Assembly: GCA_934591815.1 (NCBI GenBank)
Contig: CAKTPV010000028.1
Location: forward strand, 1 to 18,824
Source: an uncultured Oscillospiraceae bacterium
Lineage (GTDB): Bacteria; Bacillota; Clostridia; Oscillospirales; Oscillospiraceae
Direction of reading: 5' to 3'
DNA: 18,824 bases
The translations under genes were made by a program, and so were the position numbers. The notes beneath the pieces were generated by a model that was not told the DNA's origin, searched no databases, and saw nothing but the letters and a program-made list of their open reading frames with translations. Below are positions 6,390 to 13,182 of the stretch, one piece after another. Positions within the stretch are counted from its first letter, which is position 1. Each line of letters opens with the position of its first letter.

Positions 6390-8176
6390 TGGCTGAGAAG
6401 AAGAAATTCCCCAACCCCCAGTTCTTCCGCGCACGGAACAACATGGACTGGAAGAAGCAGGCTGAGAACCTGAAGGAGTTCGGCTCCATCGCCCTTGACC
6501 TGCTGAAGGAGACGGACTGGAAGGCGTTTGCCGCCAGGCAGAAGGATCACCTGCTGAACAACGTGGCCCGTGTGACCCGCGAGGCCAAGACCGTCGCCGC
6601 CATGACCGGCGCGGAGCGCATGGATCTGCTGAAAAACGGCGAAAAGCATCTGGGTACTCTGTACCGTAAAGGCGACATGGCCACCGTCCGCCGGGAGTGG
6701 CGCGGCGTGGAAAGCACCCTCATCGACTTCTCCGGCTGGCTGAAGGTCTGGGGCATGCTGCTGGCCACCTTCTCCAAGGATCTGGTGCCCGCCCTGAACA
6801 CCACGTTCTGGTATCGCTGGATGATCTCCTATATGTGCTGCGTGGGCTTCATGGATAAGAACACCATGGGGCAGCGGGGCAACGCCCTGAAAATGAGCCA
6901 CCTGATGACCTACGACATTTTCCGCTATGTGGCGGAAAATCTGGTGTTCCTCGCCAAGTGCGACGAGAAGAACGGCAACAGCCGCGAGCTGAACAAGAAG
7001 GTCGTGCTGTTCGACGAGATGACCATGGGGCAGCTGATGGCCGGCTTCCCCGATCTGCTGGGTATCCCCTATCAGCTGATGCCGGTGTTCCTGGTGTCCG
7101 AGATCGACCAGCTCACCTGCGTTCCCTACATCGACGCGGTGGAATCCTTCGGCCTGCCCGCCGACTGCTGCCCCGTGCCGTCCTCTGAGTGCGGCGCACT
7201 GGTCATCGACGCCCTGCCCCACATGGGCAAGTGCTTCATCTCCTCCTCCATGCCCTGCGACGGCTCTACCATGGCCTCCAGCTATATGTCCCGCCGCTTC
7301 CCCGATCTGCCGGTGTTCCACCTGTGCTTCCCCGTCCGCTATGAGGACGAGGAGACGGTGCAGATGGGCGCGGAGGATATCCGGGCGTGCATCAAGTTCA
7401 TCGAGGAGCAGACCGGCGCCAAGTGGAGCTGGGACGCCTACTTCGCCAGCATGAAGCGTTTCAATGAGGAGACGCGGTACGAGCTGGAGAAGTGGGAGGT
7501 CAACAAGACCCCCTATCCCCAGATCATCGGCCCCACCTACGAGCTGTTCCGCAAGTGGAACTATGAGATGGACGGCGGCATCGATCCCCGCATCATGAAG
7601 AGCTGCCGGAAGGTCAACAAGCTGCTGATGGAGTCCTACGAGCGCCGCGAGGAGGCGTGGGTCGGCAAGATGCGCTACCGCGGCATCGTCTGGTCCTGCC
7701 CCGCCCACTACTACGCAAACTTCTCCAACTGGCTGGCCAACTGCTGGGGCATCAACGTGCTGGTGGAGATGGAGTCCCTGAACTTCACCAAGCCTCTGGA
7801 GACGGAGGACAAGGAGGAGGCGCTGCGGGATCTGGCCCGCCTGTACGAGCGCATGGTCATGCGCCGCCACACCAACGGCGGCTACCAGCACGTGGTGGAC
7901 GAGCTGTGGCGTCAGTGCGAGGCGTGGAACGCCAACTTCATCATCATGTACCAGAACGTGGCGTGCAAAAACATGGCCACCGTGCAGGGCATTCTGGACG
8001 AGCAGGGCCGCGAGCGCGGCTACCACATGATCTGGATCGAGCACGACCTGATGGATCCGCGCACCGTGTCCCGCAAGACCATGCGCGAAAAGGTCAACGA
8101 GTATATGCGTACCGTCATGCGCGCGGAGCCTCTCGACCCCACGCTGTGCGACTTCGACGATGAGAACTGTATGTGA
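6389..8176 (+). CDS. 2-hydroxyacyl-CoA dehydratase family protein, large subunit A-like (copy 1)
   Basis: This 595-aa protein is the probable partner of the preceding subunit. It is longer than classic HgdA (about 480 aa), with a Lys-rich N-terminal extension. Cysteines shared with the paralog at 10186-11802 are Cys261 (ADCC), Cys290 (SSMPC), Cys452 (NCWGIN) and Cys526 (NVACK), the likely cluster ligands or structural residues. Other shared blocks are REWRGV, ESFGLPAD, ELEKWE-KTPY, IEHDL-D-RT and the C-terminal PLD-TL-DFDD. The ATG at 6389 overlaps the upstream stop and follows GGAGGTG. Start candidates further upstream would run deep into the previous gene. The substrate cannot be told from sequence. 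Confidence 0.85.
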   Translation: MAEKKKFPNPQFFRARNNMDWKKQAENLKEFGSIALDLLKETDWKAFAARQKDHLLNNVARVTREAKTVAAMTGAERMDLLKNGEKHLGTLYRKGDMATVRREWRGVESTLIDFSGWLKVWGMLLATFSKDLVPALNTTFWYRWMISYMCCVGFMDKNTMGQRGNALKMSHLMTYDIFRYVAENLVFLAKCDEKNGNSRELNKKVVLFDEMTMGQLMAGFPDLLGIPYQLMPVFLVSEIDQLTCVPYIDAVESFGLPADCCPVPSSECGALVIDALPHMGKCFISSSMPCDGSTMASSYMSRRFPDLPVFHLCFPVRYEDEETVQMGAEDIRACIKFIEEQTGAKWSWDAYFASMKRFNEETRYELEKWEVNKTPYPQIIGPTYELFRKWNYEMDGGIDPRIMKSCRKVNKLLMESYERREEAWVGKMRYRGIVWSCPAHYYANFSNWLANCWGINVLVEMESLNFTKPLETEDKEEALRDLARLYERMVMRRHTNGGYQHVVDELWRQCEAWNANFIIMYQNVACKNMATVQGILDEQGRERGYHMIWIEHDLMDPRTVSRKTMREKVNEYMRTVMRAEPLDPTLCDFDDENCM

Positions 8177-8212
8177 CCCCCTTTATCAACATCTATAAAA
8201 GGAGTATGTGCT

Positions 8213-9007
8213 ATGAAATATTACGGCGGTTGTGACGTAGGCTCCACCTACACAAAAGCGGTCATTCTGGACGAGAACGGGAAAATCTGTGCCGATACCA
8301 CCATCCGCAGCAAGATCAACTCCGAGGTCAGCGCCAAGCTGGCTATGGAGGAGGTGCTGACCAAGGTAGGTCTGACGTCCTCCGAGGAGCTGGGCTACCT
8401 GATCGGCACGGGCTACGGCCGGAACAAGGTCCCCTTCGCGGATGAGAACATCTCCGAGATCTCCTGCCACGCCATGGGCGTCCACGTCACCGATCCCACG
8501 GTCAAGGCCATCATTGATATCGGCGGTCAGGACGTGAAGGGCATCTCCATCGACACCGACGGCACGGTGAAGAACTTCGCCATGAACGATAAGTGCGCAG
8601 CGGGTACGGGGCGTTTCTACGAGGCCATGGCCCGCAGCTTCGAGATGAGCCTGCCGGAGTTCTCCAATCTGAGCCTGACGGCGAAGAACGTCATCCCCAT
8701 CACCGCCCAGTGTACGGTGTTCGCCGAGAGCGAGGTCATCACGCTGGTGGGCGAGGGCAAGCCCATGGACGAGATCGCGGCCGGCATCCAGATGGCGGTG
8801 GCCAAGCGCTGCTTCGTCATGAGCAAGAAGGCGGGCGCCACGGACGCCATCACCCTTACCGGCGGCTGCGCCAAGAACGCCGGCCTGAAGAAGGCCATTG
8901 AGCATGTTTTGAAGCTGAAGGTCATCGACCTGACCACCGATCCGCAGCTCATGGGTGCGCTGGGCGCCGCCGAGTACGCCCGTCAGAAGGGCATGGCCCG
9001 CGCCTGA
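8213..9007 (+). CDS. Acyl-CoA dehydratase activase (HgdC/BadF-BcrA ATPase family)
   Basis: This 264-aa protein is a complete HgdC-type archerase, the dimeric [4Fe-4S] ATPase that pumps a low-potential electron into 2HAD enzymes. The ASKHA nucleotide-binding motifs are DVGSTYTKAVI (8-18), GTGYGRN (65-71), IDIGGQDVKG (101-110) and LTGGCAKNAG (215-224). Cys128 (DKCAAGTGRF) and Cys167 (AQCTVFAESEV) match the two cysteines that bridge the shared cluster in Acidaminococcus HgdC (Cys127, Cys166). ATG at 8213 follows AAAAGGAG. It lies 36 bp after the large subunit in the same operon. It is the only activase in the window and could serve both dehydratase cassettes. Confidence 0.95.
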   Translation: MKYYGGCDVGSTYTKAVILDENGKICADTTIRSKINSEVSAKLAMEEVLTKVGLTSSEELGYLIGTGYGRNKVPFADENISEISCHAMGVHVTDPTVKAIIDIGGQDVKGISIDTDGTVKNFAMNDKCAAGTGRFYEAMARSFEMSLPEFSNLSLTAKNVIPITAQCTVFAESEVITLVGEGKPMDEIAAGIQMAVAKRCFVMSKKAGATDAITLTGGCAKNAGLKKAIEHVLKLKVIDLTTDPQLMGALGAAEYARQKGMARA

Positions 9008-9037
9008 CACCTCTGGACATAACAAGGAGGCACGATT

Positions 9038-9205
9038 ATGTGTAAATTCTGCAAGGCTGTCATGAAGGTCGTGAGCATCCTCACCGCCATTGTCGGCGCT
9101 CTGTTCGTGGTCTATTTCTGGAATCTGGATCAGAAGCTGCTGGGATGGGCCTACATTCAGGTCAACAAGATCTTCGACCGCAAGAAAGTGGATATCAAAT
9201 TCTAA
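9038..9205 (+). CDS. Small single-span membrane protein, 55 aa (copy 1)
   Basis: A 55-codon gene starts with ATG at 9038 after a strong AAGGAGG and ends in TAATG, overlapping the next start by one base. The protein starts MCKFCKAVMK, so it has two N-terminal cysteines in a CxxC arrangement, then one hydrophobic span (about 11-28, VVSILTAIVGALFVVYFW), then NLDQKLLGWAYIQ and a basic tail. The pattern 'V-Y-x-x-NL-x-x-KL' recurs in the 56-aa gene at 10002-10172 of the facing cassette. The function is unknown. Membrane anchoring of the dehydratase or ACS-like complex is a guess based on position. Confidence 0.8.
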   Translation: MCKFCKAVMKVVSILTAIVGALFVVYFWNLDQKLLGWAYIQVNKIFDRKKVDIKF

Positions 9206-9942
9206 TGGAACTCTACAACGCCATGATCCGCGGTGTGGAGGGGCTGGCCGGCTCCTCCGCACCCCGGCGCTTTGACTACGACCCGGCCAACGCATGGGAG
9301 GATACCGGTGCCTTTGAGCTGGTGATGCTGCGGGACGCCGCCTTTGAGCTGGGCGGCGGCGATAAGCCCGCCGTCAACTTCACCTGCGTCACCACCTCCC
9401 CTACCCTGATCCCCAAGGACGAGATTTTGGTCTTCGGCCCCGATCTGGGCGAGCTGAAGGGCGACTGCGCCTACGCCCGCGTCGCACTGCTGCGGGTGGG
9501 CGATATCGAATCCGACGACGAGGAGGACACGGAGCAGGCGTTCCGTGCCATTCAGGACATGGACTTCGTCAAGTACCGCGTCTTTCCCAAGGGCTACATG
9601 ATCCGCACCAGCTCCGAGAGCAGCCGCGAACAGGTACGCATCAGCAAGGAGGCGCTGCAAAAGGGCGTCAGCTTCCAGCGTATCGGCAACGACTTTATTC
9701 AGCAGTACAAAAAGAACCCCTCCATTCTGGCGGTGAAGATGCTGTTCATCACCGCCCCGGACGCGGATTACGCCGCGCTGGCCAAGGAGGCCAAAACCGC
9801 CAAGGACATCACCCTGAGCCTGACAAAAATTCTGGAGGGTATGCCCACGGACTGCGGCTCCTGCAGCCTGAAATCCATCTGCGACGAGGTGGAGGGTATG
9901 CGTGAGCTTCACTTCGGCAAGGAGCATCACACCACAGAATGA
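9205..9942 (+). CDS. Acetyl-CoA synthase (AcsB/CdhC)-like domain protein, short form
   Basis: This 245-aa protein resembles the middle part of acetyl-CoA synthase/CO-methylating beta subunit. ILVFGPDLGELKGD (74-87) recalls the family's VVGPD-ELKEG strand. VRISKEALQKGVSFQRIGNDFI (144-165) and KMLFITAPDADYAALAKEA (178-196) recall 'RISKKALEKG-SFEYIG' and 'VTFITD'. True A-cluster proteins continue with CxxC-x8-C-x9-C. Here the chain ends soon after Cys217-x2-Cys220-x5-Cys226 (CGSCSLKSIC) and EGMRELHFG. It is roughly a third to a half the length of CdhC/AcsB, so catalysis as a full ACS is unlikely; a metal-carrier or electron-transfer role is possible. The start is the ATG at 9205 overlapping the upstream stop. 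It is the last gene of the operon. The homology is from recalled family patterns, not a search. Confidence 0.7.
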   Translation: MELYNAMIRGVEGLAGSSAPRRFDYDPANAWEDTGAFELVMLRDAAFELGGGDKPAVNFTCVTTSPTLIPKDEILVFGPDLGELKGDCAYARVALLRVGDIESDDEEDTEQAFRAIQDMDFVKYRVFPKGYMIRTSSESSREQVRISKEALQKGVSFQRIGNDFIQQYKKNPSILAVKMLFITAPDADYAALAKEAKTAKDITLSLTKILEGMPTDCGSCSLKSICDEVEGMRELHFGKEHHTTE

Positions 9943-9955
9943 CGCCCCCCTGTCA

Positions 9956-9997
9956 GGCAAAAAAGATACCCGCCTCGCGGCGGGTATCTTTTTTGCC
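9956..9997. terminator. Bidirectional terminator between convergent operons
   Basis: A perfect 19-bp inverted repeat (9956-9974 with 9979-9997) with TCGC loop has A6 on one arm and T6 on the other. It serves both the plus-strand operon ending at 9942 and the minus-strand operon ending at 10002. Confidence 0.95.
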
Positions 9998-10001
9998 TTT
10001 T

Positions 10002-10172
10002 TCAGATGCGGCGGTCACGCCGCTGGCTGTTGTAGTGCTTCTGCAAAAACGGATAGATCACCTTGTAGATCAGCTTGTTCTCCAGATTGAACATATAGAT
10101 GACAAACGTGCTCACAAACAGGGCAAGGGCCGTCAACACCACCGTTTTCAGGAGTTTCCCGATAAATTTCAT
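10002..10172 (-). CDS. Small single-span membrane protein, 56 aa (copy 2)
   Basis: The last gene of the minus-strand dehydratase operon begins with ATG at 10172 after GGAGGG, 13 bp past the stop of the large subunit, and encodes 56 aa. It has a basic start (MKFIGKLLK), one hydrophobic span (about 11-28, VVLTALALFVSTFVIYMF), then NLENKLIYKVIYPFLQK and a very basic C-terminus (SQRRDRRI). The 'FVIYMFNLENKL' block parallels 'FVVYFWNLDQKL' in the plus-strand gene at 9038-9205, and both follow the dehydratase genes. It lacks the N-terminal CxxC of copy 1. The function is unknown. Confidence 0.78.
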   Translation of the reverse strand: MKFIGKLLKTVVLTALALFVSTFVIYMFNLENKLIYKVIYPFLQKHYNSQRRDRRI

Positions 10173-10185
10173 TTATTTGCCCTCC

Positions 10186-11802
10186 TTACCACGCCAGGCT
10201 GTCGTCGAAGTCCACCAGCGTCTCATCCAGCGGCTTTTCGTTCAGCACCACGGTCATGTAATTGTTGATGATGTTGCGCATATCCCGGCGGGAGATGGTG
10301 CGGCAGTCCTCCAGATCGTGCTCCAGGAAGATGAAGTGGAATCCGAGGTCTCGAGCCTGCTCCTCCATCAGTGCGTGGACGCCGTTCATACCCTTGCAGG
10401 CCACGTTGTCGTTGAAGATGACCATGTCGCAGTTGAACTTTTTGGCCCACTCCCACAGGGCGTTCACGTTCTCCCAGCCGCCCACGGCGTGGTGCCGCAT
10501 GACGCCCTTCTCGGAGAACAGCGCCAGATCCTGAATGGCCTGCTCCGGGTCGGTGGTGGAGATCATATTGTGACCCATGGTGGAGTCCATGTTCAGTACG
10601 ATGTTGATACCCCAGCAGTTCTGTACCCATGTGGGGAAGTCGGTGTAGTACACCGCCGACGGCCCCCACAGGAACGCCCGGTGCCGCGTGGTGCCGCCGA
10701 AGGGCTCGTGCCGCCGCTGGTAGGCGTCCAGCATGATCTTCAGCACCTTGCGGTCATTGTAGGTGAACTGATCCTCCTGCCCGTTCACCGACGCCCAGCC
10801 ATACAGCCGGTACAGGCTCTCGGCAATGCCGCACAGGGCGGAATAGGGCGTCTTGAACAGCTCCCACTTCTCCAGCTCGATGCGGTTCTGTTCGTTCATA
10901 TGCTCCGCCCGGGCGAACAGCGCGTTCCAGTCGTACTTCTCGCCGTAGTGCTCCTCGATAAAGGCGATGGCGTCCTTCAGCACCTGCGTAGAGTAGGGAT
11001 GCGCCCCCGGCTCGTTGTGGATCATGGCCATGGTCACCGGGAAATCCGGCAAACCAAACCGCCGCCGCTGGAACATGGAGGTGGCCTCACTGGCGTTGCA
11101 GGGCATATTGGTGGTCAGCACCGCCTTGCCCACGATGGGGAAATCGTCGTCGATGGCCACGCCCGTCTCCGCCGAGCAGCGGGAGCAGACGTCCGCCGCC
11201 AAACCAAAGGACTCCGCCACGTCGATATAGTACGGCTCCAGATGCTGGTCAATGTCGCAGATGATGAACTCCGGCAGCGTCTGGATCGGGATGGGAATGA
11301 GGTTTTTGAAGCCGGCCATGAACAGCGGCGGCAGCACCTCGTCCATGGGTACAATGCGGTCCGACAGCTTGCCGCCGCCAAGCCGCTTGTCGTTGGCCAG
11401 CACCAGCGCGATCTTCCGGGTCAGGCTGTTGACGATGCAGTGCATATTCATGTGGGCGATCTTCAGCTCCTCATCCCGGAAACCCTCAAACAGCCGGTCG
11501 ATAAAGGCGAAGGTACCCAGATAGGAGCCCATCCACCGGTACTCCCAGAAACCCTTCAAAACGGGGATGGGCGCGGAGACCACCATTTTGCCCATGGACA
11601 GCAGGTTATTGAGCCACGCGGTGTAGTCCACGAACGTGTCCTTCACGCCGCGCCATTCCCGATAGCGGGCGATGCCGGTCTTGTCCTGATAGCGGCTGCG
11701 CAGACCGCCCTTTCCGTGGGCCGCCTGCCACTTGGGGTCAAACCGCTCCAGCTTCTTATCGATCCCTGCGATCGCGGCGTTTGTCAAGTCTTTCAGCTTC
11801 AC
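10186..11802 (-). CDS. 2-hydroxyacyl-CoA dehydratase family protein, large subunit A-like (copy 2)
   Basis: This 538-aa protein is a diverged paralog of the one at 6389-8176 and lacks most of its N-terminal extension. Shared cysteines are Cys206 (ADVC), Cys235 (TNMPC), Cys396 (NCWGIN) and Cys469 (NVACK). ESFGLAAD, ELEKWELFKTPY, FLEHDLEDCRT and PLDETLVDFDD are also shared. The GTG at 11802 overlaps the upstream TGA by 4 bases (GTGA) and follows AAGGAGGGG, so it is translationally coupled to the B-like subunit. Copy 1 has CVPSSEC-like extra cysteines near 260-268 that differ here (CSRCSAETG), suggesting different substrates or cluster settings. Confidence 0.85.
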   Translation of the reverse strand: MKLKDLTNAAIAGIDKKLERFDPKWQAAHGKGGLRSRYQDKTGIARYREWRGVKDTFVDYTAWLNNLLSMGKMVVSAPIPVLKGFWEYRWMGSYLGTFAFIDRLFEGFRDEELKIAHMNMHCIVNSLTRKIALVLANDKRLGGGKLSDRIVPMDEVLPPLFMAGFKNLIPIPIQTLPEFIICDIDQHLEPYYIDVAESFGLAADVCSRCSAETGVAIDDDFPIVGKAVLTTNMPCNASEATSMFQRRRFGLPDFPVTMAMIHNEPGAHPYSTQVLKDAIAFIEEHYGEKYDWNALFARAEHMNEQNRIELEKWELFKTPYSALCGIAESLYRLYGWASVNGQEDQFTYNDRKVLKIMLDAYQRRHEPFGGTTRHRAFLWGPSAVYYTDFPTWVQNCWGINIVLNMDSTMGHNMISTTDPEQAIQDLALFSEKGVMRHHAVGGWENVNALWEWAKKFNCDMVIFNDNVACKGMNGVHALMEEQARDLGFHFIFLEHDLEDCRTISRRDMRNIINNYMTVVLNEKPLDETLVDFDDSLAW

Positions 11803-12998
11803 AGTCTCCCCTCCTTCTCAGTGCCGAGCTTCTTGATCTCCAGACTCTCTACAAAGGCCTGGAAGCGGGTACGAAGCTGTCCCACGGAGCCGAGGTTATA
11901 CTCCTTCTCAATGGTACAGCATGGGATACCCATCTCCTGCTGCAAAACATGGCTGGCCAGCACCTTCTCGTAGCTCCAGAACTCGCAGAATTTCATGCTC
12001 TCGTAGATCACGCCGTCGGCGCGGTACTCCCGTACCAGCCGCCGGAGCTCCTGATGGCGCTGGTCGATCTTCCCGCCGTCCATGAATCGGACGCACTGGT
12101 TATGGTGGAGATAGTGGCGGCAGATGGCGTCAAACGCCGCCTCCCCCTCCCGTATCCCGATCTCCTCCCGGCCGGGGAAGCCGCCGAAGCAGTAGCGATC
12201 CGCCACCACCATGGCGCCGCACATCTCCAGAAGCTTGGTGAACTCCGGATCGTCGATCTCGCTGCCCGCCACCACCACACGGGCGCGGAACGGGAACACC
12301 GGCTCCGGCTGCCGCGTTTGCAGCTCCTTCAGCGTCTCCTCCAGATAGGGCAGGATCAGGTCGTGGGGGCAGACCTGGCTGACCAGCACGATCACATGGT
12401 ACTCGTACCCGGTGATGGGCGGATTTTCCAGCTTGCGGAAATTCCCGATGGCAGTGACCACGCGGCAAAGCCGGTTGTGGCGCTCTACCGCCTCCCGCAG
12501 CGCCGCGTCGGACACGTCCACCCCGTAGTGGTCGCGGAGCACGTCCAGCACCTTCAGCTGCAGTTGAGCCTTGTAGTAGTCCAGACTGGTCTCGTCCCCC
12601 TTCATGGGCGGGTCGATGATGGTGGTGACGAACTGTGGATTCTGCACCGGCTGGAGCAGGGCGAAATGCTCCTCCATCCGCTCCATGGCGGCGCAGCCCT
12701 CCGCGCCGAACAGCGCGTTCAGGTAGTTGAAGCCGCCCTCGATGGCGCGCTCCAAAATACAGCGCACATAGGGGCAGTTCCGGTTGGTCATGTAGTACGA
12801 CGCCACCTCCGCCGTACCGCTGTTGGGCGCCCGCAGCCGTGAGGAAAAGCAGCCCTTCAGGTTCAGCAGCACCTCCGGGATATAGTAGCAGTTATACCCC
12901 AGCGCCAGCTGTCCTTCGTCGACGGCCTGCTGCACCAGCGTGTTGTGGGACTGCCGCAGCAGCTCCTCGAAAAAGATCATGTGCTTCAAGTCTTTCAT
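11799..12998 (-). CDS. 2-hydroxyacyl-CoA dehydratase family protein, subunit B-like (copy 2)
   Basis: This 399-aa protein aligns residue for residue, with essentially no gaps up to about 390, with the 398-aa protein at 5193-6389. Cys37 (GYNCYYIPEVLL), Cys50, Cys75, Cys210 (QVCPH), Cys270 (DRYCFGG) and Cys338 (KFCEFW) are at identical positions. The shared C-terminus includes GQLRTR-QAFVESLEIKKL. The ATG at 12998 is preferred because AGGAG lies 8 bases upstream; the TTG at 13004 sits too close to it. It is the first gene of the minus-strand cassette, which has no activase, CooC or ACS-like gene of its own. Confidence 0.88.
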   Translation of the reverse strand: MKDLKHMIFFEELLRQSHNTLVQQAVDEGQLALGYNCYYIPEVLLNLKGCFSSRLRAPNSGTAEVASYYMTNRNCPYVRCILERAIEGGFNYLNALFGAEGCAAMERMEEHFALLQPVQNPQFVTTIIDPPMKGDETSLDYYKAQLQLKVLDVLRDHYGVDVSDAALREAVERHNRLCRVVTAIGNFRKLENPPITGYEYHVIVLVSQVCPHDLILPYLEETLKELQTRQPEPVFPFRARVVVAGSEIDDPEFTKLLEMCGAMVVADRYCFGGFPGREEIGIREGEAAFDAICRHYLHHNQCVRFMDGGKIDQRHQELRRLVREYRADGVIYESMKFCEFWSYEKVLASHVLQQEMGIPCCTIEKEYNLGSVGQLRTRFQAFVESLEIKKLGTEKEGRL

Positions 12999-13083
12999 GG
13001 GCAAAACTCCTTTTGACAGGGACGCTCCCTGAATTTTGGCGATTTGTCTGTGCTTGGCACACCATGTGCACGCTTATGTCTGC

Positions 13084-13112
13084 ATTTTATCACTTTCCGT
13101 CAAATCTCGCAA
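13084..13112 (-). promoter_or_regulatory. Promoter of the minus-strand 2HAD operon
   Basis: On the minus strand TTGCGA (13112-13107), 17-bp spacer, TAAAAT (13089-13084). The transcript should start near 13077. A GCACA-CCA-TGTGC inverted repeat (13057-13069, plus strand) lies just downstream, echoing the TTGCACA/TGTGCAA arms of the other cassette. Confidence 0.55.
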
Positions 13113-13143
13113 GAACAGAACAACGTTTTTTGTTGATTTTTGC

Positions 13144-13178
13144 AAAAAAGGATGACCGCAAAGCGGTCATCCTTTTTT
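13144..13178. terminator. Terminator after htpG
   Basis: A perfect 16-bp inverted repeat (13144-13159 with 13163-13178), AAA loop in the plus strand, T6 in either direction. It begins 4 bp after the htpG stop on the minus strand. Confidence 0.92.
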
Positions 13179-13182
13179 CGGT

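Noticed and set aside
5142..8044. Long minus-strand frames (430 and 611 codons) opposite the first 2HAD pair
   Set aside because: They are antisense shadows with His/Val/Ala-rich composition and no ribosome binding sites; the plus strand encodes recognisable subunits.
10099..11973. A 624-codon plus-strand open frame
   Set aside because: It is an antisense shadow of the two 2HAD genes. Its translation is rich in His/Val/Gln repeats without family features, while the minus strand gives clear 2HAD proteins.
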